Below, piece by piece: positions 20,205 to 29,053 of a stretch of DNA of 64,000 nucleotides. Below the pieces are notes generated by a model. The model did no database searches. It was not told the origin of the DNA and was given only the letters and a program-made list of their open reading frames with translations. This stretch comes from an uncultured Arthrobacter sp. Its GTDB lineage: Bacteria; Actinomycetota; Actinomycetes; Actinomycetales; Micrococcaceae. The position numbers and the translations under genes are program-made. Where the stretch lies: NCBI RefSeq assembly GCF_947493765.1, contig NZ_CANLSZ010000005.1, positions 62,001 to 126,000 on the forward strand. Direction: 5' to 3'. Every line of letters starts with the position of its first letter. The stretch's first letter is position 1.

Positions 20205-20327
20205 CGGCGCCTGGACCGACTGACAGCGACTGACAGCGACTGGACCGACTGACAGCGACTGACGGCGCCTGGACCGACTGACAGCGACTGACGGCGCCTG
20301 GACCGACTGACAGCGACTGACAGCGAC
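20205..20327. repeat. Short tandem repeats of GACTGACAGC-type units
   Basis: The segment is built from GACTGACAGC/GACCGACT units. A 29-bp unit beginning GGCGCCTGGACCGACTGAC recurs at 20205 (diverged), 20263 and 20292. It fills most of the 227 bp between the convergent phosphatase and thioesterase genes. No coding function is apparent. Confidence 0.85.
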
Positions 20328-20356
20328 GGGCGACGACGCCGGCGGGTGGCCGGGCG

Positions 20357-20794
20357 TCAGGCGCCGGGCTGGCTCGTCGGGATCGGCCTGTCCAGGAGCA
20401 GGTTGGTGATCCGCAGGGTGCAGATCCGCTGACCGGCCTCGTTGCTGAGCAGCACCTCGTGGGTGGTCACGGTGCCGCCGAGGTGGAGGGGGGTCGCGGT
20501 GATCGTGATCAGCCCCTCCCGTGCCCCCTTGTGATGGGTGGCCGAGACGTCCACCCCGACCGCCGTCTTCCCGAGCGTCGAGGCGTGGATCACGGCGGCC
20601 CAGGAGCCCACCGCTTCCCCGACGGCCAGGGACGCGCCCCCGTGGAGGAGACCGAAGGACTGCCGGTTCCCCTCGACGGGCATCGTCGCCACGACGCGGT
20701 CGACGGACTGTTCGAGGATCCGCACACCCATCTTCTCGTCCAGTTCGCCGAGTGTGATGGTCCACGGGGTGTGCTCCGGCGTCGGCTGGGTCAC
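20357..20794 (-). CDS. PaaI-type hotdog-fold acyl-CoA thioesterase
   Basis: The 145-residue single hotdog domain has the motif QSFGLLHGGASLAVGEAVGSWAA near residues 46-68. There HGG binds CoA and the downstream Glu is catalytic in PaaI/YdiI-type thioesterases. The later strand GKTAVGVDVSATHHKGAREG also fits. GTG 20794 overlaps the oligopeptidase B stop by four bases (GTGA), so the two are translationally coupled. Nearby phenylacetate genes make aryl-CoA hydrolysis plausible. A MenI-like DHNA-CoA thioesterase role is an alternative, because menaquinone genes lie just upstream and this is the only thioesterase in the window. Confidence 0.85.
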   Translation of the reverse strand: MTQPTPEHTPWTITLGELDEKMGVRILEQSVDRVVATMPVEGNRQSFGLLHGGASLAVGEAVGSWAAVIHASTLGKTAVGVDVSATHHKGAREGLITITATPLHLGGTVTTHEVLLSNEAGQRICTLRITNLLLDRPIPTSQPGA

Positions 20795-22974
20795 TGCGGC
20801 GCGTCCGTCATCCGGGCGGAGGCGCCGATGGCATCCGCGGCGAAGGCGTAGTCCCAGGCGACGTCGCGCCACCGGGAGTAGCGGCCGCTGGCGCCGCCGT
20901 GGCCGCCGTCCATCTCGGTCTTGAGCACGATCGGCTCGGGCCCCGTGGTCGTCCGGCGCAGTTCGGCCACCCACTTGGCCGGCTCCACGTACAGGACGCG
21001 CGTGTCGTTGAAGCTCGTGACGGCCGCGATGCGCGGGTACGCCACGGGGCGCACGTTCTCGTAGGGGGTGTACTGCTTCATGTAGCGGTACACCTCGGGG
21101 TCGGTGATCGGGTTGCCCCACTCCTCCCACTCGAGGGCGGAGAGCGGCAGGTCCGGGTCCAGGATGGTGGTCAGGGCGTCCACGAAGGGGACCTGGGCCA
21201 CGACGGCCCGGTACTTCTCGGGGGCCAGATTGGCGACGGCGCCCATCAGGAGACCGCCCGCCGAGCCCCCCATGGCGGCGATCCGGTGCTCGTCGACCCA
21301 CCCCGAGGTGACCAGGTACGAGGTGGCGTCGACGAAGTCGGTGAAGGTGTTCTTCTTCGCGAGCTTCTTGCCCTGCTCGTACCAGGTGCGTCCCATCTCG
21401 CCGCCGCCGCGGACGTGGGCGGTGACGAAGATGATCCCGCGGTCCAGCAGGGACAGCCGGGCGATCGAGAACCCGGGGTCCATGCTCACCTCGTAGCTGC
21501 CGTAGGCGTAGATGACCGCCGGGTTCGAGCCGTCCTGCACGAGCTCCGCGCGCCGCACCACCGAGAGCGGAATGAGCGTCCCGTCGGCCGCCGGCGCCCA
21601 CTGGCGTTCGGCCACGTACCGGGTGCTGTCGTAGTCGCCGAGCACCTCGGTCTCCTTGCGCAGGTGCAGCGTGCCGTCCTCGAGGACGTAGTCGTACACC
21701 CGCGGGGGCGTCAGGTAGGACGCATAGGACAGCCGGATGATCGGGGAGTCGAACTCGGCGTTCGCGAGATTGCTCGTGAACAGTTCCTCGTCGAAGTCCG
21801 GTTCCGCCGGCAGGACTTGCTCCGGCGTCCCGAGGCCGGCGAGCGGGAGGACCTGCACGCGCTCGATCGTGTCCCGGCGGACCGAGAGCACCACGTGAGT
21901 CCGGGTGAGGGACAGGCCGTCCACGCGCACGGCGTCGTCGTGCGGGACCACCGTGGTCCACTCCTGCTCCGCGAGGGGACGGGAGAGCTGGTCGGCGGCC
22001 ACGAGGCTCACCATCGAGTTCCTCGCGCCGCGGTCGTGGGTCAGCAGGTAGTGCGGTGCGCCCGCGATCGTCACCGGCTCGGCGTCGTACAGGATGCGTT
22101 CGTCGCGGGAAATCAGCGTGGTCGGTGCGGCGTCGGGACGGGCGAGATCCAGCACGCGGTACTCGCTGTACTCGGAGCAGCCGATGCTGATCATCAGCCG
22201 GCTCCGATCGGCCGAGATCTCGAAGCCCGTCCACATCGCGACGTCGTCCTCCTGGTACACGACGACGTCGTCCGCCACCGGGGTGCCGAGCACGTGCGCC
22301 TTCACCTGGTAGGGACGCCACGAGTCGTCGACCACGGTGTAGTAGACGCGGGAGCCGTCGGGGGAGAAGGCCAGCCCGTAGAAGATGTCGGGGACCTCGT
22401 CGGGCAGGAGCTCTCCCGAGGCGAGATCCTTGAGGCGCAGCGTGAAGCGTTCGTCGCCGGCATTGTCCTCGCTGTAGGCCAGGAGGGTGCCGTCCTCGGT
22501 CACGGCCAGGCCGCCCAGGGAGAAGAACGGCTTGCCCTCGGCGAGATGGTTGCCGTCGAGCATGATCTGCTCGCCGGGCACCGCCTGGCCGGGAACCACC
22601 GTGGGCGGCGTCCAGTCCCGCGTGGGATCGCCGGTGTCGGTGGCGGCGACGCGGCACTGGATCGCATACTGCCGGCCCTCCTCGGTGCGCGAGTAGTACC
22701 ACCAGTCCCGCTTCCGGGCCGGGACGGACAGGTCCGTCTCCTGCGTCCGCTCCTTGATCTCGCTGAAGATGGCCTGCCGGAGCGGCTCCTGGTCCGCGGT
22801 GACGGCGTCGGTGTAGCTGTTCTCGCGCGTCAGGTACTCGACGACGTCCGGGCTGTCCTTCTGGCGCATCCAGTCGTAGTGGTCCACGAACGTATCGCCG
22901 TGATGGGTGCGCTCGGTCGGCACGCGCGGAGCGGGATCGGGCACGGGGAGCTCGGGTGTGGCGTCAGCGGTCAT
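20791..22974 (-). CDS. ptrB: Oligopeptidase B (S9A prolyl oligopeptidase family)
   Basis: This cytoplasmic serine peptidase of 727 residues cleaves short peptides, usually after basic residues. The N-terminal beta-propeller follows the typical start RVPTERTHHGDTFVDHYDWMRQKDS. The C-terminal alpha/beta-hydrolase domain has the nucleophile Ser571 in MGGSAGGLLMG. An Asp-containing strand (SFNDTRVLYVEPAKW) and His in MDGGHGGASGRYSRW complete the triad region. ATG 22974 has AGGA 8 nt upstream; ATG 22983 would add three residues. Apart from coupling to the thioesterase, neighbours give no functional hint. Confidence 0.92.
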   Translation of the reverse strand: MTADATPELPVPDPAPRVPTERTHHGDTFVDHYDWMRQKDSPDVVEYLTRENSYTDAVTADQEPLRQAIFSEIKERTQETDLSVPARKRDWWYYSRTEEGRQYAIQCRVAATDTGDPTRDWTPPTVVPGQAVPGEQIMLDGNHLAEGKPFFSLGGLAVTEDGTLLAYSEDNAGDERFTLRLKDLASGELLPDEVPDIFYGLAFSPDGSRVYYTVVDDSWRPYQVKAHVLGTPVADDVVVYQEDDVAMWTGFEISADRSRLMISIGCSEYSEYRVLDLARPDAAPTTLISRDERILYDAEPVTIAGAPHYLLTHDRGARNSMVSLVAADQLSRPLAEQEWTTVVPHDDAVRVDGLSLTRTHVVLSVRRDTIERVQVLPLAGLGTPEQVLPAEPDFDEELFTSNLANAEFDSPIIRLSYASYLTPPRVYDYVLEDGTLHLRKETEVLGDYDSTRYVAERQWAPAADGTLIPLSVVRRAELVQDGSNPAVIYAYGSYEVSMDPGFSIARLSLLDRGIIFVTAHVRGGGEMGRTWYEQGKKLAKKNTFTDFVDATSYLVTSGWVDEHRIAAMGGSAGGLLMGAVANLAPEKYRAVVAQVPFVDALTTILDPDLPLSALEWEEWGNPITDPEVYRYMKQYTPYENVRPVAYPRIAAVTSFNDTRVLYVEPAKWVAELRRTTTGPEPIVLKTEMDGGHGGASGRYSRWRDVAWDYAFAADAIGASARMTDAPQ

Positions 22975-23095
22975 GCATTCCATCCTGCCACCCTCCCTCC
23001 GCGCCCCGGCAACGCGGGTCCGTGGCGTGGGCGGGCCCGGGGGCCGATGGTTGACCGTGCCGGGCGGGCATGCAATTCTGGAGCAGGCCTTTACA

Positions 23096-23114
23096 GAACG
23101 AACGTTCGGTAATT
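23096..23114. promoter_or_regulatory. TetR-type operator upstream of the thiolase operon
   Basis: GAACGAACGTTCGGTAATT contains the perfect palindrome CGAACGTTCG at 23099-23108. It is nearly identical to the site at 31252-31270 before paaA, so the same regulator (PaaR) is expected at both. A weak TTGACC (23051-23056) and AATTCT (23074-23079) pair could be the promoter just upstream. Confidence 0.7.
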
Positions 23115-23159
23115 CGAGCGGGCACGGGCCGGTTCTTTCACGACGACGAGGAGACGACC

Positions 23160-24368
23160 ATGGCCGAGGCCTTCCTGGTGGGGGGTGTCCGCACCCCCGT
23201 CGGACGCTACGGCGGAGCGCTCTCCAGCATCCGCCCGGACGACCTCGCGGCGCTCACGCTGTCCGCCGTCGTCGAGCGGGCCGGCCTGGACCCGGCCGCC
23301 GTCGACGAGGTGATCCTCGGCAACGCCAACGGGGCCGGCGAGGAGAACCGCAACGTGGCCCGCCTCGCGTCGCTGCTCGCCGGGTTCCCCGACACCGTTC
23401 CCGGCATCACGGTCAACCGCCTCTGCGCCTCGGGCCTGTCCGCCATCATCATGGCGTCCCACATGATCAAGGCAGGGGCGGCGGACATCGTGATCGCCGG
23501 TGGCGTCGAGTCCATGAGCCGTGCGCCGTGGGTCATGGAGAAGCCGGACAAGGCCTTCGCCCGGCCCGGTGCCGTGGCGGACACCTCCATCGGCTGGCGC
23601 TTCACCAACCCGGTGCTCGCCGCCCGCGACAAGGCCACCTACTCCATGCCGGAGACGGCCGAGGAGGTCGCGGAGGTCGACCGGATCTCGCGCGACGACG
23701 CCGACGCCTTCGCCCTCCGCTCGCACCAGCGGGCGCTCGCGGCCACGGAGGCGGGGCACTTCGCCGACGAGATCCTGCCCGTGCAGGTGAACCGCGGGAA
23801 GACGTCCTTCTCCGTGGACACCGACGAGGGGCCCCGCGCCGACACGACGCTCGAAGCGCTCGGCAGACTCCGCTCCATCGTCAAGCCGGACGGCATCGTG
23901 ACCGCGGGCAACTCGAGTTCGCTCAACGACGGTGCCTCCGCGGTGATCGTGGCCTCCGAGGCAGCCCTCGAACGCCACGGCCTGACGCCGCGTGCGCGGA
24001 TCCTCGACGGCGCCTCCGCCGGTGTGCCGCCCGAGATCATGGGGATCGGCCCCGTCCCGGCCACGCAGAAGGTCCTCGACCGTACAGGGTTCTCGGTCGG
24101 CGATCTCGGTGCCGTGGAGCTCAACGAGGCGTTCGCCACGCAGTCCCTCGCCTGCATCCGACGGCTCGGACTCGACGAGGAGATCGTCAACCGTGACGGC
24201 GGCGCGATCGCCCTCGGGCATCCGCTCGGGTCCTCGGGCTCCCGCATCGCCATCACGCTGCTCGGTCGGCTCGAGCGCGAGCTCGCCGGGTCGTCGCGGC
24301 GGCTCGGCCTCGCCACCATGTGCGTGGGCGTGGGGCAGGGCACGGCGATGCTCGTCGAGGGCGTCTGA
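23160..24368 (+). CDS. paaJ: Acetyl-CoA acyltransferase (3-oxoadipyl-CoA thiolase, PaaJ/PcaF-like)
   Basis: This 402-residue thiolase has the acyl-accepting Cys89 in NRLCASGLSAI. Also present are the His motif ELNEAFATQSLA, GHPLGSSGSRIA, and the C-terminal Cys in TMCVGVGQGTAM. In phenylacetate catabolism it cleaves 3-oxoadipyl-CoA (and 3-oxo-5,6-didehydrosuberyl-CoA) with CoA. The ATG has AGGAGA 7-8 nt upstream, and the next gene starts within the stop codon, so this is the first gene of an operon. A general acetyl-CoA C-acyltransferase is the alternative; the shared PaaR-like operator favours the paa role. Confidence 0.88.
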   Translation: MAEAFLVGGVRTPVGRYGGALSSIRPDDLAALTLSAVVERAGLDPAAVDEVILGNANGAGEENRNVARLASLLAGFPDTVPGITVNRLCASGLSAIIMASHMIKAGAADIVIAGGVESMSRAPWVMEKPDKAFARPGAVADTSIGWRFTNPVLAARDKATYSMPETAEEVAEVDRISRDDADAFALRSHQRALAATEAGHFADEILPVQVNRGKTSFSVDTDEGPRADTTLEALGRLRSIVKPDGIVTAGNSSSLNDGASAVIVASEAALERHGLTPRARILDGASAGVPPEIMGIGPVPATQKVLDRTGFSVGDLGAVELNEAFATQSLACIRRLGLDEEIVNRDGGAIALGHPLGSSGSRIAITLLGRLERELAGSSRRLGLATMCVGVGQGTAMLVEGV

Positions 24369-25108
24369 TGGTCGATGCCCTGAACATCACGGACGGTACC
24401 GATCGCGTCGTCGTCGAACTGCACCGGCCCGAGGTGCGCAACGCCATCGACCGGCAGATGGTCGACGAGCTGCACGCGGTGTGCGCCTCGCTCGAGCAGA
24501 CGCCCCGCATCCTCATCCTGATCGGATCCGACGGCGTCTTCGCCTCCGGGGCCGACATCGCCGAACTGCGGGAGCGCCGGCGCGACGACGCGCTCGCCGG
24601 AATCAACTCGACCCTCTTCGCGCGCATCGCAGCCCTGCCCCTGCCGGTCATCGCCGCCCTGGACGGGCATGCGCTCGGAGGCGGGGCCGAGCTCGCCTTC
24701 GCTGCCGACTTCCGCCTCGGCACACCGCGCCTGCGCCTCGGCAACCCCGAGACCGGGCTGGGCATCCTCCCCGCGGCCGGTGCCACGTGGCGGCTGAAGG
24801 AACTCGTGGGCGAACCGCTGGCGAAGGAGATCCTGCTCGCCGGACGCATCCTCTCCGCGGAGGAGGCCCTCGACGTCCGGCTCGTCAGCTCCCTCCACGA
24901 GCCGGAGGAGCTCCTGCCGGCGGCCCACGCCCTCGCGGACCGGATCGGCCGGCAGGACCCGCTGGCGGTCCGCATCACCAAGAGCGTGTTCCACGCCCCG
25001 CGCGACGCCCATCCCGTGATCGACCAGCTGGCGCAGGCCGTCCTGTTCGAGTCCGAGGCGAAATTCGACCGCATGCAGCGGTTCCTGGATCGGAAGAAGG
25101 GCTCATGA
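24368..25108 (+). CDS. paaF: Enoyl-CoA hydratase (PaaF-like)
   Basis: This 246-residue crotonase-fold protein has the oxyanion-hole segments FASGADIAEL and DGHALGGGAELAFAADFR. The catalytic-loop region NPETGLGILPAAGATWRL carries the first hydratase Glu and a Gly where the second is often found. It hydrates 2,3-didehydroadipyl-CoA in the paa route. Its ATG shares one base with the thiolase stop, and its stop overlaps the next start (ATGA), so three enzymes of one beta-oxidation-like sequence are coupled. Confidence 0.87.
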   Translation: MVDALNITDGTDRVVVELHRPEVRNAIDRQMVDELHAVCASLEQTPRILILIGSDGVFASGADIAELRERRRDDALAGINSTLFARIAALPLPVIAALDGHALGGGAELAFAADFRLGTPRLRLGNPETGLGILPAAGATWRLKELVGEPLAKEILLAGRILSAEEALDVRLVSSLHEPEELLPAAHALADRIGRQDPLAVRITKSVFHAPRDAHPVIDQLAQAVLFESEAKFDRMQRFLDRKKGS

Positions 25109-25977
25109 GCGAGATCCCGGCACGGGTCGGTGTGCTCGGCGGAGGGCGCATGGGGGCAGGCATCGCCCACGCCTTCTGCCTCGCGGGAGCCGACGTCGTC
25201 GTCGTCGAGCGCGACGACGCCGCTGTGGCAGCCGCGCTCGATCGCGTCTCCGCGGCACTCGCCCGCAGCGTGGAGCGAGGCACCACGACGGAGGACCAGG
25301 AGGCGCTGAAGCACCGGGTGTCCGTGTCCACGGAGTACGGCTCCTTCGCCTCGTGCGGGCTCGTGGTCGAGGCCGTGCCCGAGGACCCGGACCTCAAACG
25401 GGAGGCCCTGCAGGCCGTGGAGGCCGTGCTCGACGACGACGCCTGGCTCGCCACGAACACGTCCTCGCTGTCCGTCGACGCGCTCGCCGGCGCGCTGCAG
25501 CGGCCCGAGCGCTTCTGCGGTCTGCACTTCTTCAACCCGGTCCCCGCGTCCACGCTCATCGAGGTGGTCCTCGGAGCGCGGACGTCCGACGAGCTCGAGG
25601 TGGCCACGCGGTCCTGGGTCGCGGCGCTGGGCAAGACCGCCGTCGTCGTGCAGGACACCCCCGGGTTCGCCAGCTCGCGGCTCGGGGTGGTGATCGCCCT
25701 CGAGGCCATGCGCATGCTCGAGGAGGGCGTGGCGACGGCGGAGGACATCGACGCCGCGATGGTCCTCGGGTACAAGCACCCCGTGGGGCCGCTGCGCACC
25801 ACCGACATCGTGGGTCTCGACGTCCGGCTCGGCATCGCGGAGTATCTCGAGTCGACCCTCGGGCCGCGGTTCGCCCCGCCGGCCATCCTGCGCGAGCTGG
25901 TGGCGCAGGGCCGCCTCGGACGCAAGAGCGGTGGCGGCTTCTTCGACTGGGACGCCCCGGCGTCGCCGGTTTCCTGA
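25105..25977 (+). CDS. paaH: 3-hydroxyacyl-CoA dehydrogenase (PaaH-like)
   Basis: The 290-residue NAD-dependent enzyme starts with the Rossmann motif VGVLGGGRMGAGIAHAFCLAG. It has the catalytic FCGLHFFNPVP segment with His (about residue 140), the TPGFASSRLG hinge, and the C-terminal GRKSGGGFFDW signature. It oxidises 3-hydroxyadipyl-CoA to 3-oxoadipyl-CoA, between the neighbouring hydratase and thiolase. 3-Hydroxybutyryl-CoA would be the substrate of close paralogues. Confidence 0.88.
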   Translation: MSEIPARVGVLGGGRMGAGIAHAFCLAGADVVVVERDDAAVAAALDRVSAALARSVERGTTTEDQEALKHRVSVSTEYGSFASCGLVVEAVPEDPDLKREALQAVEAVLDDDAWLATNTSSLSVDALAGALQRPERFCGLHFFNPVPASTLIEVVLGARTSDELEVATRSWVAALGKTAVVVQDTPGFASSRLGVVIALEAMRMLEEGVATAEDIDAAMVLGYKHPVGPLRTTDIVGLDVRLGIAEYLESTLGPRFAPPAILRELVAQGRLGRKSGGGFFDWDAPASPVS

Positions 25978-26063
25978 GCGTCGTCGTCCCTGCCCCATCC
26001 CGACACCCGCGATCCGGCCGTCCCGGACGCATCCCGACAGAACCAGTGAAAGGTGAGCGGATC

Positions 26064-28151
26064 ATGACCACCGCCTCGGAGCGAGTACAGATCGACGTCG
26101 TCCCCAGCTTCCTCGAGGACGCGTGGTGGACGCCCGACCGCGCGGCCGCGGACGACGACGGCACCGTGGTCCGCGATGCCAGCACCGGTGAGGAGCTCGC
26201 AATCGTCAGCACGGCGGGCATCGACACCGCCGCCGCCGTCCATTTCGCGCGGACCACGGGGCAGACCGAGCTCGGCCGCATGACCTTCCACGAGCGTGCC
26301 CTCAAGCTCAAGGAGCTGGCGCAGTTCCTCAACGCCCAGCGCGACCCGCTGTACGAGCTCTCGGCGAAGACCGGGGCCACGAGGACCGACTCGATGGTCG
26401 ACATCGACGGCGGCATCGGCGTGCTGTTCACGTTCGGGTCGAAGGGGCGCCGCGAGCTGCCGAACTCCCACGTGATCGTCGACGGTCCTCCGGAGGTGCT
26501 GTCCAAGGACGGCTCGTTCCTCGGCACGCACATCCACACGCGCATCCCTGGGGTCGCCGTGCAGATCAACGCCTTCAACTTCCCGGTGTGGGGCATGCTC
26601 GAGAAGTTCGCGCCCGCGTTCCTCGCCGGTGTGCCCACGATCGTCAAGCCCGCGACGCCCACGGGTTTCCTCACCGCTGCCGTGGTGAAGCTGATGATCG
26701 GCACCGCCATCCTGCCCACCGGAGCGCTGCAGCTCATCTCCGGCCCTGCCCGCGACATCCTCGATCATCTCGACTACCGCGATCTCGCGGCCTTCACGGG
26801 ATCGGCGTCGACCGCCAACACGCTCAAGTCGCACCCGTCCGTCGCGCAGGGTGGTGTGCGCTTCACGTGCGAGACGGACTCCCTCAACGCGGCGATCCTC
26901 GGCCCCGACGCCGTTCCCGGCACGCCCGAGTTCGACGCGTTCGTGAAGTCCCTCGTCACGGAGGTCACGGTCAAGGCCGGCCAGAAGTGCACCGGGATCC
27001 GCCGGTCCATCGTGCCCGAGGCGCTGGTCGACGACGTCGTCCGTGCCGCCGGGGAGCGCATCCGGTCGCGCGTGACGCTCGGGGATCCGCGCGCCGAGGG
27101 CGTCACCATGGGGGCGCTCGCGTCGCTGGCGCAGCTCGAGGGTGTCCAGGACTCCGTGAGGGAACTCCTCGCCGGCGGAGCGTCCGTGGCCTTCGGCTCG
27201 CTCGACGCGCCCGACGTCGTCCTCGCCGACAACACCTCCGGCAAGGCTCCGGACGGCGCCTTCATGGAGCCGATGCTCCTGACGTGGCAGGACGTCGAGG
27301 CCGGCGCGCTGCACTCGGTGGAGGCCTTCGGCCCCGTGGCGTCGGTGATCGGCTACGAGGACCTGCCGCACGCCATCCGGCTCGCGGCGCTCGGCTCGGG
27401 ATCCCTCGTGGCGACGGTCTGCACCAACGATCCCGCCGTCGCGCAGGAACTCGTGCTGGGCATCGCCGCACACCACGGCCGCGTGCTCATCCTCAACCGC
27501 GAGGACGCCCGCACCTCCACCGGGCACGGTTCGCCCGTGCCGCATCTCGTGCACGGAGGGCCCGGGCGGGCCGGCGGCGGCGAGGAACTGGGCGGTATGC
27601 GCTCGGTGCTGCACCACATGCAGCGCACCGCCGTGCAGGGCTCGCCGAACATGCTCACGAGCATCACGGGGGAGTGGCACACGGGGGCGGACCGACGGTT
27701 CGACGACGGCCACCCGTTCCGCAAGGACCTCGCCACGCTGCGCATCGGCGACGCCGTCCGGTCGGAGCTGCGCCAGGTGACCCTCGAGGACATCAGCGCC
27801 TTCGCCCGGACCACCGGCGACACGTTCTACGCCCACACGAACGAGGAGGCCGCTGCGGCCAATCCGTTCTTCCCGGGGATCGTCGCTCACGGTTACCTCC
27901 TGCTGTCCTGGGGCGCCGGACTGTTCGTCGACCCGGAGCCCGGGCCGGTGCTGGCGAACTACGGCCTGGAGAATCTGCGGTTCATCACGCCGGTCGCGGC
28001 CGGCGACTCCATCCGCGTGACCCTGACCGCCAAGCGCATCACCCCGCGCGAGACGGACGAGTACGGCGAGGTGGCCTGGGACGCCGTGCTGCACAACCAG
28101 GACGACGAGATCGTGGCCACCTACGATGTCCTGACCCTCGTGGAGAAGTAG
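26064..28151 (+). CDS. paaZ: Bifunctional PaaZ: oxepin-CoA hydrolase / semialdehyde dehydrogenase
   Basis: This 695-residue fusion opens the oxepin-CoA ring and oxidises the resulting aldehyde with NADP. The N-terminal aldehyde dehydrogenase domain (about residues 1-520) contains INAFNFPVWGMLEKFAPAF, FTGSASTAN and the catalytic Cys in KAGQKCTGIRR. The C-terminal MaoC-type hydratase domain (about 555-695) contains DISAFARTTGDTFYAHTNEEAA and PFFPGIVAHGYLLLSWGAG. ATG 26064 has AAAGGTGA upstream. It is 86 bp after paaH and completes this arm of the paa cluster. A repeat-rich region begins right after its stop. Confidence 0.94.
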   Translation: MTTASERVQIDVVPSFLEDAWWTPDRAAADDDGTVVRDASTGEELAIVSTAGIDTAAAVHFARTTGQTELGRMTFHERALKLKELAQFLNAQRDPLYELSAKTGATRTDSMVDIDGGIGVLFTFGSKGRRELPNSHVIVDGPPEVLSKDGSFLGTHIHTRIPGVAVQINAFNFPVWGMLEKFAPAFLAGVPTIVKPATPTGFLTAAVVKLMIGTAILPTGALQLISGPARDILDHLDYRDLAAFTGSASTANTLKSHPSVAQGGVRFTCETDSLNAAILGPDAVPGTPEFDAFVKSLVTEVTVKAGQKCTGIRRSIVPEALVDDVVRAAGERIRSRVTLGDPRAEGVTMGALASLAQLEGVQDSVRELLAGGASVAFGSLDAPDVVLADNTSGKAPDGAFMEPMLLTWQDVEAGALHSVEAFGPVASVIGYEDLPHAIRLAALGSGSLVATVCTNDPAVAQELVLGIAAHHGRVLILNREDARTSTGHGSPVPHLVHGGPGRAGGGEELGGMRSVLHHMQRTAVQGSPNMLTSITGEWHTGADRRFDDGHPFRKDLATLRIGDAVRSELRQVTLEDISAFARTTGDTFYAHTNEEAAAANPFFPGIVAHGYLLLSWGAGLFVDPEPGPVLANYGLENLRFITPVAAGDSIRVTLTAKRITPRETDEYGEVAWDAVLHNQDDEIVATYDVLTLVEK

Positions 28152-28184
28152 CCCGGCTTCGGAGGTGCCCCTGCGCTCGGCGTC

Positions 28185-28414
28185 ACTGGGGGTTCTGTGG
28201 GGTCCTCCGGCGGGTGGCAGGCGGCGTCATTGGGGTTCTGTGGGGGCCGGGGCTGCATTACTGGGGGTTCTGCGGGGTTCTGCGCGGTTGGCAGGCGGCG
28301 TCATTGGGGTTCTGTGGCGGCCGGGGCTGCGCCGCTGGGGTTCTGTGCGGTTGGCAGGCTGGGGGTTCTGTGGGGGCCGGGGCCGGGGTCGGGGCTGCAT
28401 CACTGGGGGTTCTG
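28185..28414 (+). repeat. G-rich CTGGGGGTTCTG repeat block with a G-quadruplex motif
   Basis: About eight copies of CTGGGG(G)TTCTG occur in 230 bp. A longer unit starting GCAGGCGGCGTCATTGGGG is present at 28218 and 28291 (73 bp apart). At 28372-28394 five or four Gs alternate with 2-base spacers four times (G5-CC-G4-CC-G4-TC-G4), a tight intramolecular quadruplex motif on the + strand. The block lies right after paaZ. No protein-coding gene is credible in 28152-29053. Confidence 0.85.
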
Positions 28415-28431
28415 CGGCGGCCGGCGTCCTT

Positions 28432-29020
28432 CGATCCCACTGTTCTGGCGTGATCAGTGGGATCGGCCCCTCGTCCCCACTGATCGACGTCCACCACTGG
28501 GATTGAAGCCTGGCGCCGCCCGATCGGAGCTGCTCGTCCCCATCATTGGGCTCCCACCACCGGGAGCGACACGCTGCTCGACTCTGCATGCCGCTCGGTC
28601 CCACTGTTCGACGCCGATCACTGGGAAGGAAGCGCTGCTCGACTCTGCACCTGCTGGTTCCCACCGCTCGACGCCGATCACTGGGAAGGAAGCGCTGCTG
28701 AGCGCCTTCGGGGCTCTCGTTCCCGTTGTTCAGGCGTAGTTGGTGGGATTAACCGCTCGTTCCCAATGCCGGGCTCCGATCACTGGGTTTGAAGCGTGAT
28801 GCCGCCCGATCGGCGCTGCTCGTCCCCATCATTGGGCCCCCACCACTGGGGCCGACGCGCTGCTGGACGCCGTAGGGCTGGTCGTTCCCGCTGTTCGGGT
28901 GTGATTGGTGGGATCGGCGGCTCGTGCCCACTGCCCGGTACCGAGGACTGGGAATGAGGTCTGGCGCCAAACAGGTGGGGCTGCTCGTTCCCACTGGATG
29001 GCGCGGCCTCCTACGGGAAC
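28432..29020. repeat. Array A: about 11 imperfect palindromic (hairpin) repeats
   Basis: Units of about 32-36 bp start near 28432, 28472, 28535, 28597, 28656, 28718, 28758, 28821, 28883, 28923 and 28986. The spacing is regular at about 40 or about 62 bp. A typical unit reads TCCCACTG, a TCGACGCCGA-like loop, then CACTGGGAAGG. The first has perfect 10-bp arms (28433-28442 with 28455-28464). Intervening segments are also related to one another (GAAGCGCTGCT...), and 28495-28560 resembles 28783-28850, so larger duplications occurred. The same unit and orientation recur in array B beyond the gene at 29054-29866. Confidence 0.88.
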
Positions 29021-29053
29021 CATACAACTGAAAATGAGTCTCGAGCCGGCGCT

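Noticed and set aside
20899-23112. 737-codon + strand frame opposite oligopeptidase B
   Set aside because: Shadow of codon-position GC bias; the opposite strand carries the peptidase triad.
24975-28094. 1039-codon minus-strand frame opposite paaH and paaZ
   Set aside because: Antisense shadow; no recognisable domains, while the + strand has two complete enzymes.
28165-28739. Overlapping open frames inside the repeat block
   Set aside because: They arise from GC-rich repeats, overlap each other in several frames and show no domain or ribosome-binding site.
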